Shown one piece after another: positions 17,489 through 26,128 of a stretch of 64,000 nt of DNA (its first letter is position 1; every line of letters starts with the position of its first letter). The position numbers and the translations under genes were made by a program. The DNA is from Modestobacter marinus (GTDB lineage Bacteria; Actinomycetota; Actinomycetes; Mycobacteriales; Geodermatophilaceae): assembly GCF_011758655.1 (NCBI RefSeq), contig NZ_JAAMPA010000001.1:1550001-1614000 (forward strand), read 5' to 3'. The notes under the pieces are model-generated. The model searched no databases, was not told the DNA's origin, and was given only the letters and a program-made list of their open reading frames with translations.

Positions 17489-19114
17489 GTGAGCAGCACG
17501 CACGAGGTCCTCAACCAGGCGCCCCCACGGGTCGACCTGGACGAGTACTCGACCAACCCGGCCCTGACCGAGGCGGTCGCGCGGCACGGCGCCGGCTGGG
17601 CCGCCGGACACCTCGCCGAGGTCGGGTCGCTGGTCGGGCAGGCCGACTTCCAGCGGGACGCCGAGCTGGCCAACACCCACCCGCCGGTGTTCGCCGGCCA
17701 CGACCGCTGGGGCAACCGGGTCGACGCGGTCGACTTCCACCCCGCCTACCACCGGATCAGCGCCGCGGCGGTCGCGCACGGGGCGCACACCAGCTGCTGG
17801 TCCGAGCCGCGGCCCGGCGCGCACGTCGCCCGGGCGGCCGTGTTCATGCTCTTCGCCCAGGTCGAGCCGGGGCACGCCTGCCCGGTGAGCATGACCCACG
17901 CCGTCGTCCCGTCGCTGCGGGCGACGCCGGAGCTGGCCGACGAGTGGCTGCCCCGGGTCCTCTCCCGGGACTACGACCCGGAGCTGCGCGACCCGGCCAC
18001 CAAGTCCTCGGCGGTCTTCGGCATGGCGATGACCGAGAAGCAGGGCGGCTCGGACGTGCGGGCCAACACCACCCGGGCGGTCGACGCCGGCGACGGCACC
18101 TGGCGGCTGACCGGGCACAAGTGGTTCTGTTCGGCCCCGCAGTCCGACGCGTTCCTGGTGCTCGCCCAGACCGCCGCCGGGCTCTCCTGCTTCCTGGTGC
18201 CCCGCGTGCTGCCGGGCGGTGACCGCAACGTGTTCCGCATCCAGCGGCTCAAGGACAAGCTGGGGAACCGGTCGAACGCCTCGTCGGAGATCGAGCTGGC
18301 GGACACCGTCGGCCGGCTGGTCGGGGAGGAGGGGCGCGGAGTCCGCGCCATCATCGAGATGGTCGGCCAGACCCGGCTCGACTGCGTGCTGGGCAGCGCC
18401 GCCGGCATGCGGCAGGCCGTCGCCGAGGCGGCCTGGCACACCCGGCACCGCAGCGCCTTCGGGGCTCCCCTGATCGACCAGCCGGCGATGACCGCCGTCG
18501 TCGCCGACCTGCAGCTGGAGGCCGAGGCCGCCACCTGGACCGCGCTGCGGGTGGCCGCGGCCTACGACAGCGAGGACGCCGAGTCGGTGGCGTTCCGCCG
18601 GCTCGCCACGCCCGTGGCCAAGTACTGGGTCTGCAAGCGCGGGCCGCACCACGCCTACGAGGCGCTGGAGTGCCTGGGCGGCAACGGCTACACCGAGGCC
18701 TTCCCGCTGGCCCGCCGCTACCGGGAGCAGCCGGTGATGGCGGTCTGGGAGGGCTCGGGCAACGTGATCGCCCTCGACGTCCTCCGGGCGATGGCCCGCG
18801 AGCCGGAGACGGTGGCCGCCGTCGACCGGGAGGTCGCCTCGGCGCTGGGGCAGCACCGCGCCTTCGACGCCCACGTGCAGGCGACCCGGGCGCTCATCGG
18901 CCGGGTGCAGGCGGACCCGGGGAGCGCCCCGCAGCAGGCCCGCCGGGTCGTGGAGGCGCTGGCGCTGGCGCTGCAGGGCGCCGTCCTGATCCGCGAGGCG
19001 CCGGCCGCCGTCGCCGACGCCTTCGTCTCCGCCCGCCTCGGGGCCGACCGCAGCCTCGAGTACGGCGCGCTCGACCCGGGTCTGGACCTCCGTGCGATCG
19101 CGGCTCGCGCCTGA
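17489..19114 (+). CDS. aidB: AidB-type acyl-CoA dehydrogenase family protein
   Basis: A 541-residue flavoprotein, the same length as E. coli AidB, with the N-terminal extension typical of this branch (HEVLNQAPPRVDLDEYSTN). The FAD-binding stretch FGMAMTEKQGGSDVRANTT lies at about residues 175-195. Later marks are RTNPHYAYEALECLGGNG-like sequence (here HHAYEALECLGGNGYTE) and RRYREQPVMAVWEGSGNV. AidB proteins bind DNA and FAD and are linked to protection from alkylating agents; classical acyl-CoA dehydrogenation is weak. The GTG start has AGGAGG about 5 bp upstream. No ada or alkB gene is adjacent. Confidence 0.9.
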   Translation: MSSTHEVLNQAPPRVDLDEYSTNPALTEAVARHGAGWAAGHLAEVGSLVGQADFQRDAELANTHPPVFAGHDRWGNRVDAVDFHPAYHRISAAAVAHGAHTSCWSEPRPGAHVARAAVFMLFAQVEPGHACPVSMTHAVVPSLRATPELADEWLPRVLSRDYDPELRDPATKSSAVFGMAMTEKQGGSDVRANTTRAVDAGDGTWRLTGHKWFCSAPQSDAFLVLAQTAAGLSCFLVPRVLPGGDRNVFRIQRLKDKLGNRSNASSEIELADTVGRLVGEEGRGVRAIIEMVGQTRLDCVLGSAAGMRQAVAEAAWHTRHRSAFGAPLIDQPAMTAVVADLQLEAEAATWTALRVAAAYDSEDAESVAFRRLATPVAKYWVCKRGPHHAYEALECLGGNGYTEAFPLARRYREQPVMAVWEGSGNVIALDVLRAMAREPETVAAVDREVASALGQHRAFDAHVQATRALIGRVQADPGSAPQQARRVVEALALALQGAVLIREAPAAVADAFVSARLGADRSLEYGALDPGLDLRAIAARA

Positions 19115-19150
19115 CCCGGTCCGCCCGCTCGGAGCCCTATCCTCCGCCGC

Positions 19151-19540
19151 ATGGCCGGACGCCGAACCGCATGGACGGCCGCCGCGGCGGTGCTCAGCGT
19201 GCTTGCCTGGGCCGCCTGGCTCGGCTGGGACCGGGAGTACCAGTTCGACCCGGCCACCAACACCGCCTCCGGCCCCTACGAGGAGTGGCAGGTCGTCGGC
19301 TGCGTGCTGACGCTGCTGGCCGCGGCGGTGCTCGTCGGGTGGGTGCGGCGGCCGCTCCCCGCGGCGGTCGTGGTGACCGTGCCGTTCACCCTCTGCTGGA
19401 CGGTCGACGCCGCGCTCCAGGACGACACCGGGCTCTTCCTGGTGGGTGCCCTGCTCATCGCCGTGGGCCTGTTCCTCGGCTCGCTGCTCGTCGCCGTCGG
19501 GCTCGGCCGGGCCCCGGGTCGCCGTCGCGTGGACGCCTGA
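19151..19540 (+). CDS. Small four-helix membrane protein
   Basis: A 129-residue integral membrane protein with hydrophobic segments near residues 8-25, 50-66, 72-90 and 95-120. A short external loop after TM1 contains REYQFDPATNTASGPYEEWQV. The ATG is at 19151. No enzyme motif is visible and I do not recognise a named family. It follows aidB by 36 bp on the same strand and is convergent with the aminopeptidase. Confidence 0.75.
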   Translation: MAGRRTAWTAAAAVLSVLAWAAWLGWDREYQFDPATNTASGPYEEWQVVGCVLTLLAAAVLVGWVRRPLPAAVVVTVPFTLCWTVDAALQDDTGLFLVGALLIAVGLFLGSLLVAVGLGRAPGRRRVDA

Positions 19541-19555
19541 CCCTCCCCGGCTCGG

Positions 19556-20827
19556 TCAGTCGGTGAAGCAGGCGGTCAGCGCGCCGACCATCAGCGGGAC
19601 GTCGAGCGCCGAGGCGAGCTCGCGGGCCGAGTGCATGGCCAGCATGGGGGCGCCGACGTCGACCGTCGCGACGCCCAGCCGGGTCGCCGTCAGCGGGCCG
19701 ATCGTGCTCCCGCAGGGCAGGTCGGCCCGGGTGACGAACCACTGCACCGGCACCGAGGCCTCCGCGCAGCGCTCGGCGAACCAGCCGCTGGTCACCGCGT
19801 CGGTGGCGTAGGCCTGGTTGGCGTTCACCTTGAGCACCGGGCCGCCGCCCAGCTGCGGCTGGTGGCCCGGCTCGTGCCGGTCGGAGCGGGTCGGGTGGAC
19901 AGCGTGCGCCATGTCCGCCGACACCAGCCTCGACTGCGCCAGCGCGCGGGGCAGGGCCTGCGGGTCGTCGGCGTCCAGCACCCCCACCAGCCGGCGGACG
20001 ACGTCCTCCAGGAAGCTGCCGCGGGCCCCGGACATCGAGCCGCTGCCCACCTCCTCGTGGTCGTTGGCGACCAGCAGCTGGGTGCGCCGGGTGGCCGCGG
20101 CCGCGACCAGCGCGGTCACCCCGGCGTGGCAGCTGGCCAGGTTGTCCAGCCGCGGCGCGGCGACCCAGCTGCCGTCGGCACCGGTGCGGCCGGCCGGCTG
20201 GGTGTCGGCGAGCACCAGGTCGTGCCCGACGACGTCCGGCACGGCCGCCCCCACCTCGGCGGCCAGCGCCTCGCGCAGGCCCGGCTCGGTGCCCAGGTCC
20301 TGGGACCACACCGGCACCAGCTCGCGCTGCGGGTCCAGCTTCAGGCCGTCGCGGACGCCGCGGTCCAGGTGGATCGCCAGGGAGGGCAGCCGCAGGGGCG
20401 CCCCCGGCAGCCGGACCAGGGCGGTGGCGCCGCCGCGCAGCGCGACCCGGCCGGCGACGGTGAGCTCCCGGTCCAGCCAGGTGTGCCACAGCCCGCCGCC
20501 GTAGGGCTCGACGCCCACCAGCCGGTACCCGGCCTGCCGGACGTCGTTGCGCGGCCGCACCTTGAACGTGGGGGAGTCGGTGTGCGCGCCGACCAGCCGC
20601 AGCCCCGCCTCGGCCGGCGAGGCGCTGCCGACCCGGAACGCGATCAGGCTGCCGTGCCGGGCGACGAAGTGCTGCCCGCCGGGCCGCAGCTCCCACCGGT
20701 CGGCCTCGGCCAGCTCGGTGAACCCGGCCGCGCGCAGCCGCCGGGCCAGCTCCGCGACGGCGTGCGAGGGGGACGGGGAGGCGTCGACGAAGGCCCGCAG
20801 GTCGTCACCGAGGGAGAGGTCCGGCAT
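19556..20827 (-). CDS. M18 family aspartyl aminopeptidase
   Basis: A 423-residue cytosolic di-zinc aminopeptidase that removes N-terminal acidic residues from peptides. Metal-ligand segments are VGAHTDSPTFKVRPR (about residue 80), NDHEEVGSGSMSGARG (about 255-270) and the late DMAHAVHPTRSDRHEPGHQP. The length and motif order match the M18 family. The ATG at 20827 was chosen; an in-frame ATG nine bases upstream is the only other good candidate. Upstream open frame shows no family sequence. Confidence 0.93.
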   Translation of the reverse strand: MPDLSLGDDLRAFVDASPSPSHAVAELARRLRAAGFTELAEADRWELRPGGQHFVARHGSLIAFRVGSASPAEAGLRLVGAHTDSPTFKVRPRNDVRQAGYRLVGVEPYGGGLWHTWLDRELTVAGRVALRGGATALVRLPGAPLRLPSLAIHLDRGVRDGLKLDPQRELVPVWSQDLGTEPGLREALAAEVGAAVPDVVGHDLVLADTQPAGRTGADGSWVAAPRLDNLASCHAGVTALVAAAATRRTQLLVANDHEEVGSGSMSGARGSFLEDVVRRLVGVLDADDPQALPRALAQSRLVSADMAHAVHPTRSDRHEPGHQPQLGGGPVLKVNANQAYATDAVTSGWFAERCAEASVPVQWFVTRADLPCGSTIGPLTATRLGVATVDVGAPMLAMHSARELASALDVPLMVGALTACFTD

Positions 20828-20923
20828 GACCCCCATCTTGCTCGACCGCCACGGCGGGGCCGCCTGAACTCGTGCGACCGACCGTCTCGACCGGCGCTGG
20901 ATCGGCGGGCCTGAGCCGCCGGA

Positions 20924-20963
20924 CCGACCGTGGAGCCGCGCCGTGACCCGGCTCCACGGTCGG
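20924..20963. repeat. 15-bp-stem hairpin upstream of the M18 peptidase gene
   Basis: CCGACCGTGGAGCCG and its perfect reverse complement flank a 10-base loop. It lies in the 272-bp space between the divergent M18 peptidase gene and the acidic protein at 21100, about 100 bp from the peptidase start. Nothing else recognisable is seen in this space. Confidence 0.65.
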
Positions 20964-21099
20964 CGGGGCGGCGCTGCGTTCCACGGCCGGGCTGCCCGGC
21001 GTACCGGGACGACGGCGCGACCGCGCTGGGAACCGGAGCGCAGCCGGCCCACCTGGTGGGTTCGCGTTTGCCGGGCCGCGCGCGGGTAGGTCGGGGTGC

Positions 21100-21366
21100 A
21101 TGGCCGACGACATCGAGATCGATGCCCAGGGTGAGCACGGCTACCTCGTGACCCAGCTCAGCGAGCTGGAGGACGTGCGCACCTGGTTCACGGTGACGCC
21201 CGAGGTGATGGACCAGCTGGGCTCCGACGACGAGGAGGACGTGGTGCTGCGCACCGTGCAGTTCCTGCGCAGGCACCAGGACGTCGCGGACTTCCCGGAG
21301 ACCCTGGACCTGGAGGACGTCATCGCCAGCTACGACGACTACCTGGCGGTGATGACGGCGGACTGA
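21100..21366 (+). CDS. Small acidic conserved hypothetical protein
   Basis: An 88-residue strongly acidic protein (MADDIEIDAQGEHGYLVTQL, SDDEEDVVLRTVQFLRRHQD, ending DDYLAVMTAD). The start is ATG at 21100. It has no membrane segment and no recognised domain. It ends 22 bp before the MoxR ATPase and may be part of that operon. Confidence 0.72.
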   Translation: MADDIEIDAQGEHGYLVTQLSELEDVRTWFTVTPEVMDQLGSDDEEDVVLRTVQFLRRHQDVADFPETLDLEDVIASYDDYLAVMTAD

Positions 21367-21388
21367 TCACGACCGGGGCGCAGGTGGG

Positions 21389-22291
21389 ATGCTGCGACCT
21401 GTGACCGAGCCCACGCTGCCCGCCGACCCCGCGGCGCTGGCCGCCGCGCTGGAGAGCACCGGCTACCTGCCCGACGAGGGCCTCGCGACGGCGGCCTACC
21501 TGGCGCTGGTCATGCACCGGCCGCTGTTCCTCGAGGGCGAGGCCGGGGTCGGCAAGACCGCGCTGGCCCGCGCGCTCGCCGAGGTGACGAAGCGGCCGAT
21601 CTACCGGCTGCAGTGCTACGAGGGCCTCGAGGCCAGCCACGCCCTCTACGACTGGGACTTCGGCCGCCAGCTCCTGCACCTGCGCGCCGCTGAGGCCGCC
21701 GGCGCCGCCGAGCGCGCCGAGGAGCTGGAGGCCTCGCTCTACGACCGCCGGTTCCTCCTGGCCCGCCCGCTGCTGCAGGCGCTCGAGGACTCGCCGTCCG
21801 TGCTGCTCATCGACGAGGTCGACCGGGCCGACGACGAGTTCGAGGCGTTCCTGCTCGAGGTGCTCAGCGACTTCACCATCTCCATCCCCGAGCTCGGCAC
21901 CGTCCGCGCCCAGACGCCGCCGCTCGTCGTCCTCACCTCCAACCGCACCCGTGAGGTGCACGACGCGCTCAAGCGCCGCTGCCTGTACCACTGGCTGGAG
22001 CACCCGGACTTCGAGCGGGAGGTGGCGATCCTGCGCCGCCGGCTCCCCGACGTCACCGAGGAGCTGGCCCGCCAGGTCGCCCGGGCCACCGCCCGGCTCC
22101 GGGAGCTCGACCTGCTCAAGCCGCCCGGCGTCGCCGAGGCGATGGACTGGGCGACCGCGCTGCACGCCCTCGGCGCCCGCGAGCTCGACCCGGACACCGC
22201 GGCCCGCACGCTGGGGGCGGTGCTGAAGTACCGGGAGGACACCGACCGCGTGCACGCCCTGGCCCGGGGAGCGCTGTTCGGTGGCGGCTGA
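21389..22291 (+). CDS. MoxR-family AAA+ ATPase, CoxD type
   Basis: A 300-residue AAA+ ATPase with Walker A GEAGVGKT (about residues 52-59), Walker B VLLIDEVDRAD (about 133-143) and a sensor 1 segment VVLTSNRTREVHDALKRRC. The stretch LQCYEGLEASHALYDWDF is characteristic of the CoxD-like branch, which helps mature molybdenum hydroxylases such as CO dehydrogenase. The start may be ATG 21389 or GTG 21401. It overlaps the following VWA gene by 11 bp, and a XdhC gene follows, giving a CoxD-CoxE-CoxF-like order. No hydroxylase subunits are in the window. Confidence 0.88.
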   Translation: MLRPVTEPTLPADPAALAAALESTGYLPDEGLATAAYLALVMHRPLFLEGEAGVGKTALARALAEVTKRPIYRLQCYEGLEASHALYDWDFGRQLLHLRAAEAAGAAERAEELEASLYDRRFLLARPLLQALEDSPSVLLIDEVDRADDEFEAFLLEVLSDFTISIPELGTVRAQTPPLVVLTSNRTREVHDALKRRCLYHWLEHPDFEREVAILRRRLPDVTEELARQVARATARLRELDLLKPPGVAEAMDWATALHALGARELDPDTAARTLGAVLKYREDTDRVHALARGALFGGG

Positions 22292-23402
22292 GGAGGGACA
22301 GCGCAGGGACGTCGTCACCACCGTGCTGGGGTTCGCCCGGACGCTGCGGCACGCCGGCGTCGACGCCTCCCCCGACCGGGTCGAGGCGATGCTGGCCGCG
22401 GTGGCGCACCTCGACGTCCTCGACGCCACCGCCGTCTACTGGTCCGGCCGGCTGACCCTCTGCGCCAGCCCCGACGACCTCGACCGCTACGACGCCGGCT
22501 TCGCCGCGTACTTCGGCGGCGAGGCCCCGCGGGCCCGGCGCCCGTCGGGGGCCGAGGAGCAGCGGGTCGCGCAGTCCGCGCCGCTGCAGACCGGCGAGGG
22601 CAGCCAGGAGGGCGGGGAGCCCACCGAGCTCGCCACCCAGGCCAGCGGCGAGGAGGTGCTCCGGCACCGGGACGTCGCCGAGCTGACCGTCGCCGAGCGC
22701 GACCAGCTTCGCCGGCTGTTCGCGCTGCTGGTCCCGGCCTCCCCGATGCGCGCCTCCCGGCGCCGCAGCCCCTCGGCGCACGGCTCGATCCACCAGGCCC
22801 GCACCGTGCGGCGGGCGCTGCGCGACGGCGGGGAGATCACCCGGCTGGTGCACCACCGGGCCCGGCCGCGCCCGCGCCGGGTGGTGCTGCTCATCGACGT
22901 CTCCGGCTCGATGAGCCCCTACGCCGACGCGCTGCTGCGGTTCGCGCACGCCGCCGTCCGGGCCCGGCCGGCGTCCACCGAGGTGTTCACCATCGGCACC
23001 CGGCTGACCCGGGTCACCCGCGAGCTGCGGCTGCGCGACCCGGACAAGGCACTGGCCGCCAGCGGCTCGGCGATCCCCGACTGGTCCGGCGGCACCCGGA
23101 TCGGCGAGGTGCTCAAGGCCTTCCTGGACCGCTGGGGCCAGCGCGGCACCGCCCGCGGCGCGGTCGTGGTGGTCTGCAGCGACGGCTGGGAGCGCGGCGG
23201 CCCGGAGCTGCTGGGCGAGCAGATGGCCCGGCTGGCCCGGCTCGCGCACGCCGTCGTCTGGGTGAACCCGCACAAGGGCCGGGCCGGCTACGAGCCGCTG
23301 ACCGGTGGGATGGTGGCGGCGCTGCCCTCGATCGACTGCTTCGTCGCCGGGCACAGCCTGGCCGCCTTCGAGGAACTGGCCGGGGTGATCACTCGTGCCT
23401 GA
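22281..23402 (+). CDS. VWA domain protein, CoxE type
   Basis: A 373-residue protein with an N-terminal helical half and a C-terminal von Willebrand A domain. The MIDAS motif LIDVSGSMS is at about residues 209-217, and the later SDGWERGGPELL and VNPHKGRAGYEPL segments are typical of CoxE. CoxE works with CoxD to insert or sulfurate the Cu/Mo centre of CO dehydrogenase-type enzymes. The GTG start lies inside the end of the MoxR gene, so the two are translationally coupled. The middle has an acidic linker with SQEGGEPTELATQASGEE. Confidence 0.88.
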   Translation: MAAEEGQRRDVVTTVLGFARTLRHAGVDASPDRVEAMLAAVAHLDVLDATAVYWSGRLTLCASPDDLDRYDAGFAAYFGGEAPRARRPSGAEEQRVAQSAPLQTGEGSQEGGEPTELATQASGEEVLRHRDVAELTVAERDQLRRLFALLVPASPMRASRRRSPSAHGSIHQARTVRRALRDGGEITRLVHHRARPRPRRVVLLIDVSGSMSPYADALLRFAHAAVRARPASTEVFTIGTRLTRVTRELRLRDPDKALAASGSAIPDWSGGTRIGEVLKAFLDRWGQRGTARGAVVVVCSDGWERGGPELLGEQMARLARLAHAVVWVNPHKGRAGYEPLTGGMVAALPSIDCFVAGHSLAAFEELAGVITRA

Positions 23403-23479
23403 GGAAGGACCCCGTCCTCCTCATCCCTCGCACGCTCGGGACGAGCCTCTGGACGGGGCCGGACGACAGGAGTACGCGG

Positions 23480-24601
23480 ATGCGTGATGTGCTTGACGAC
23501 CTGGTCGGGTGGTGGCAGGCGGGGGAGACCGTCGGCGTGGGCACCGTGGTGGGCACCTGGCGGTCCGCGCCGCGCCCGGCCGGCGCCTCGATGCTGGTCG
23601 GCCCGGACGGGACGGCGGTGGGCAGCGTCTCCGGCGGCTGCGTCGAGGGCGCGGTCTACGCGGAGGCGCAGGACGTCGTCGCCAGCGGCGCACCGACCCT
23701 GGAGCGGTACGGGGTCAGCGACGACGACGCCTTCGCCGTGGGCCTGACCTGCGGAGGGATCCTCGACGTCTACGTGGAGGCGATCTCCCGGGAGTCCTTC
23801 CCCGAGCTCGGTGACGTGGCCGCGTCGGTCGGTGCGCACGAGCCGGTCGCCGTCGTCACCTGCGTCCGGGGCCCCGCCGACCGGCTGGGCAAGCGGCTGG
23901 TGCTCTGGCCGGACCGCGCCTCGGGCACCCTCGGCCTCCAGCGGCTGGACGACGCCGTCGCCGACGACGCCCGCGGCATGCTCGCCGCCGGCCGGACGGC
24001 GACCCTCACCTACGGCCACGACGGCGAGCGGCGCGGCGACGAGCTGACCCTCTTCGTCTCCTCGTTCGCCCCGCCGGCCCGGATGGTGGTGTTCGGCGCC
24101 ATCGACTTCGCCGCCGCCGTCGCCCGGGTGGGGTCCTTCCTCGGCTACCGGGTCACCGTCTGCGACGCCCGGCCGGTGTTCGCCACCGCCCGCCGCTTCC
24201 CCGACGCCGACGAGGTGGTCGTCGAGTGGCCGCACAAGTACCTGCAGTCACAGGTGGACGCCGGGGCGATCGACGAGCGCACGGTGCTGTGCGTGCTCAC
24301 CCACGACCCGAAGTTCGACGTCCCGCTGCTGGAGGTCGCGCTTCGGCTGCCGGTCGCCTACGTGGGTGCGATGGGCTCCCGGCGCACCCACGACAAGCGG
24401 CTGGCGCGGCTGCGCGAGGCCGGCTTGGGTGAGGACGAACTGGTCCGTCTCGCCTCACCGATCGGGCTGGACCTGGGCGCCCGCACCCCGGAGGAGACCG
24501 CCGTCTCGATCGCCGCGGAGATCATCGCCGGCCGGTGGGGCGGCACCGGCGAGCGGCTGGCCGAGGTCGCCGGCCCCATCCACCGCACCGCCGACCGCTG
24601 A
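23480..24601 (+). CDS. xdhC: XdhC/CoxF-family molybdenum cofactor maturation protein
   Basis: A 373-residue protein with an N-terminal XdhC/CoxI domain (GSVSGGCVEGAVYAEAQ, then LTCGGILDVYVE) and a C-terminal Rossmann XdhC_C domain ending AYVGAMGSRRTHDKRLARL. XdhC proteins bind the molybdenum cofactor and promote its sulfuration before insertion into xanthine dehydrogenase-type enzymes. Cysteines in both GGC and TCGG are present. It follows the MoxR-VWA pair by 77 bp. Together these are an accessory set whose target enzyme must lie outside the window. Confidence 0.9.
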   Translation: MRDVLDDLVGWWQAGETVGVGTVVGTWRSAPRPAGASMLVGPDGTAVGSVSGGCVEGAVYAEAQDVVASGAPTLERYGVSDDDAFAVGLTCGGILDVYVEAISRESFPELGDVAASVGAHEPVAVVTCVRGPADRLGKRLVLWPDRASGTLGLQRLDDAVADDARGMLAAGRTATLTYGHDGERRGDELTLFVSSFAPPARMVVFGAIDFAAAVARVGSFLGYRVTVCDARPVFATARRFPDADEVVVEWPHKYLQSQVDAGAIDERTVLCVLTHDPKFDVPLLEVALRLPVAYVGAMGSRRTHDKRLARLREAGLGEDELVRLASPIGLDLGARTPEETAVSIAAEIIAGRWGGTGERLAEVAGPIHRTADR

Positions 24602-24632
24602 GGAGTGCCGTCCTTGCGACGTCCCCTCCCCG

Positions 24633-24660
24633 GACCACCAAAATGGCCATTTTGGTGGTC
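24633..24660. repeat. 28-bp perfect palindrome between convergent genes (family 1 copy)
   Basis: GACCACCAAAATGG is followed with no spacer by its exact reverse complement. It lies between convergent xdhC and the M20 peptidase gene, so it may terminate both transcripts. The inner 24 bp recur, with A/G and T/C exchanges only, at 41796-41819 inside a coding region. That argues for a dispersed palindrome family rather than a one-off terminator. Confidence 0.8.
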
Positions 24661-24671
24661 GGGACGGCGGG

Positions 24672-26081
24672 TCAGGGGTGGGACGGGGGCCAGTCGGGGG
24701 CGAGCTCGGCGAGGTCCCACCACAGGCCGGCCATGACCTGCAGCGACTCGCGGACCAGCCCGATCGGCAGGTGCTCGTCCGGGGCGTGCTGGGCGCAGCC
24801 GGGGTAGGAGTGCGGCACCCACAGCGTCGGCAGCCCGAGCACGTCGGCGAAGGCGCCGTTGGGCAGCGAGCCGCCCAGGTTGGGCAGCAGCGCCGGTTCG
24901 ACGCCGGTGGTGCGCCGCAGCGAGGCCAGGGTCCAGGTCACCCAGGGGTCCTCGGGGTCGAGGCGGGTCGCGGCCATCGCCAGGTCCTGCTCGACCTCCA
25001 CCGAGCCGAAGCCGTGCTCGGCCAGGTGGGTGCGCACCTCGTCGGCCACCGAGCCGCCGTCGGTGCCGACGACGAACCGCAGCTGGCAGTGCGCCCGGGC
25101 CGACGGGGGGATCGCCCCGACCGGGGCGTCCGGGTCGCCGGCGGTCATCGCCAGCACCTCGAGGGTGTTCCAGCCGAACAACCGCTCGCTCGGCGTCAGC
25201 CCAGGCTCGCCCCACTCCGGGTCGAGGGCCGGGGCGTCCGGCCCCTGGTCGACCGGCACGTCCGCGAGCGCCCGCCGCACCGGCTCGGGGACGCCGTCCG
25301 GGCGCAGCGCCTCCACCAGCAGCCGGCCGCGGCCGTCGACCAGGCTGGCCAGCGCGTTGGCCAGCACCGTGGCCGGGTTGCTGAGCGCCCCGCCCCAGTT
25401 GCCGGAGTGGTGCGCCGCGGCCCGGGCCCGCACCGACAGCGTCAGGTTCACCGCGCCCCGGGTGCCCAGGAAGACGGTGGGCCGGTCGGCGGCGATCCGC
25501 GGGCCGTCCGAGCCGATCAGCAGGTCGGCGGCCAGTTCCTCGCGCAACTGGTCGCAGACCTCGTCCAGGCCGGGGGAGCCGAACTCCTCGCCCATGTCCA
25601 GCAGCAGCGCGACGTTGTAGCCCAGCCGGCCGCCGCGCACGGCGAGCACCTGCTCCAGGGCGACCAGGTTGACGCTGTGCTGGCCCTTGTTGTCGGCGAC
25701 GCCGCGGCCGTACCAGCGGTCGCCCTCGACCACCAGCCGCCACGGGTCCAGCCCGGCCCGCCACTGCTCCGGGTGGGCCGGCTGCACGTCGCCGTGGCCG
25801 TAGGTGAGCACGGTGGGCAGGTCGGGGTCCTCGACCCGCCGGGCGACCAGGAACGGGTGCCGCGGTGACACCGGGTTCTCCACGACCCGGGCGGTGAAGC
25901 CGAGCCGCTCGACCAGCGGGATCATCTCGGCGGTCAGGTACTCCCGCAGCACCGGTTCGCGGGCGGGGTCGGCGCTCTCCGTGGGGAACGCGACCCGGCG
26001 GGCCAGGGGCTCGAGAAAGGCGCCGGAGTCGAAGGAGGCGGTCGCGGCGTCGAGGGCGGTCTGGCGGTCCACGCCCTCCAC
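24672..26081 (-). CDS. M20 family metallopeptidase (dipeptidase-like)
   Basis: A 469-residue zinc peptidase of the M20 family. The first metal motif is YGHGDVQPAHPEQW, followed by GRGVADNKGQHSVN and the catalytic GEEFGSPGLDEV. A dimerisation lid domain occupies the middle (GTRGAVNLTLSVRARAAAHHSGNW), and the last ligand is near the C-terminal SYPGCAQHAPDEHLP. Relatives hydrolyse dipeptides or amidated amino acids. The GTG at 26081 gives a family-like N-terminus; GTG 26072 and a GTG at 26114 are alternatives. It is divergent from the MOSC gene. Confidence 0.9.
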   Translation of the reverse strand: MEGVDRQTALDAATASFDSGAFLEPLARRVAFPTESADPAREPVLREYLTAEMIPLVERLGFTARVVENPVSPRHPFLVARRVEDPDLPTVLTYGHGDVQPAHPEQWRAGLDPWRLVVEGDRWYGRGVADNKGQHSVNLVALEQVLAVRGGRLGYNVALLLDMGEEFGSPGLDEVCDQLREELAADLLIGSDGPRIAADRPTVFLGTRGAVNLTLSVRARAAAHHSGNWGGALSNPATVLANALASLVDGRGRLLVEALRPDGVPEPVRRALADVPVDQGPDAPALDPEWGEPGLTPSERLFGWNTLEVLAMTAGDPDAPVGAIPPSARAHCQLRFVVGTDGGSVADEVRTHLAEHGFGSVEVEQDLAMAATRLDPEDPWVTWTLASLRRTTGVEPALLPNLGGSLPNGAFADVLGLPTLWVPHSYPGCAQHAPDEHLPIGLVRESLQVMAGLWWDLAELAPDWPPSHP

Positions 26082-26128
26082 CGTGTGTCCCGGGCGGCCG
26101 CACGGCAAGCCCACGGCAGGATCGCCGC

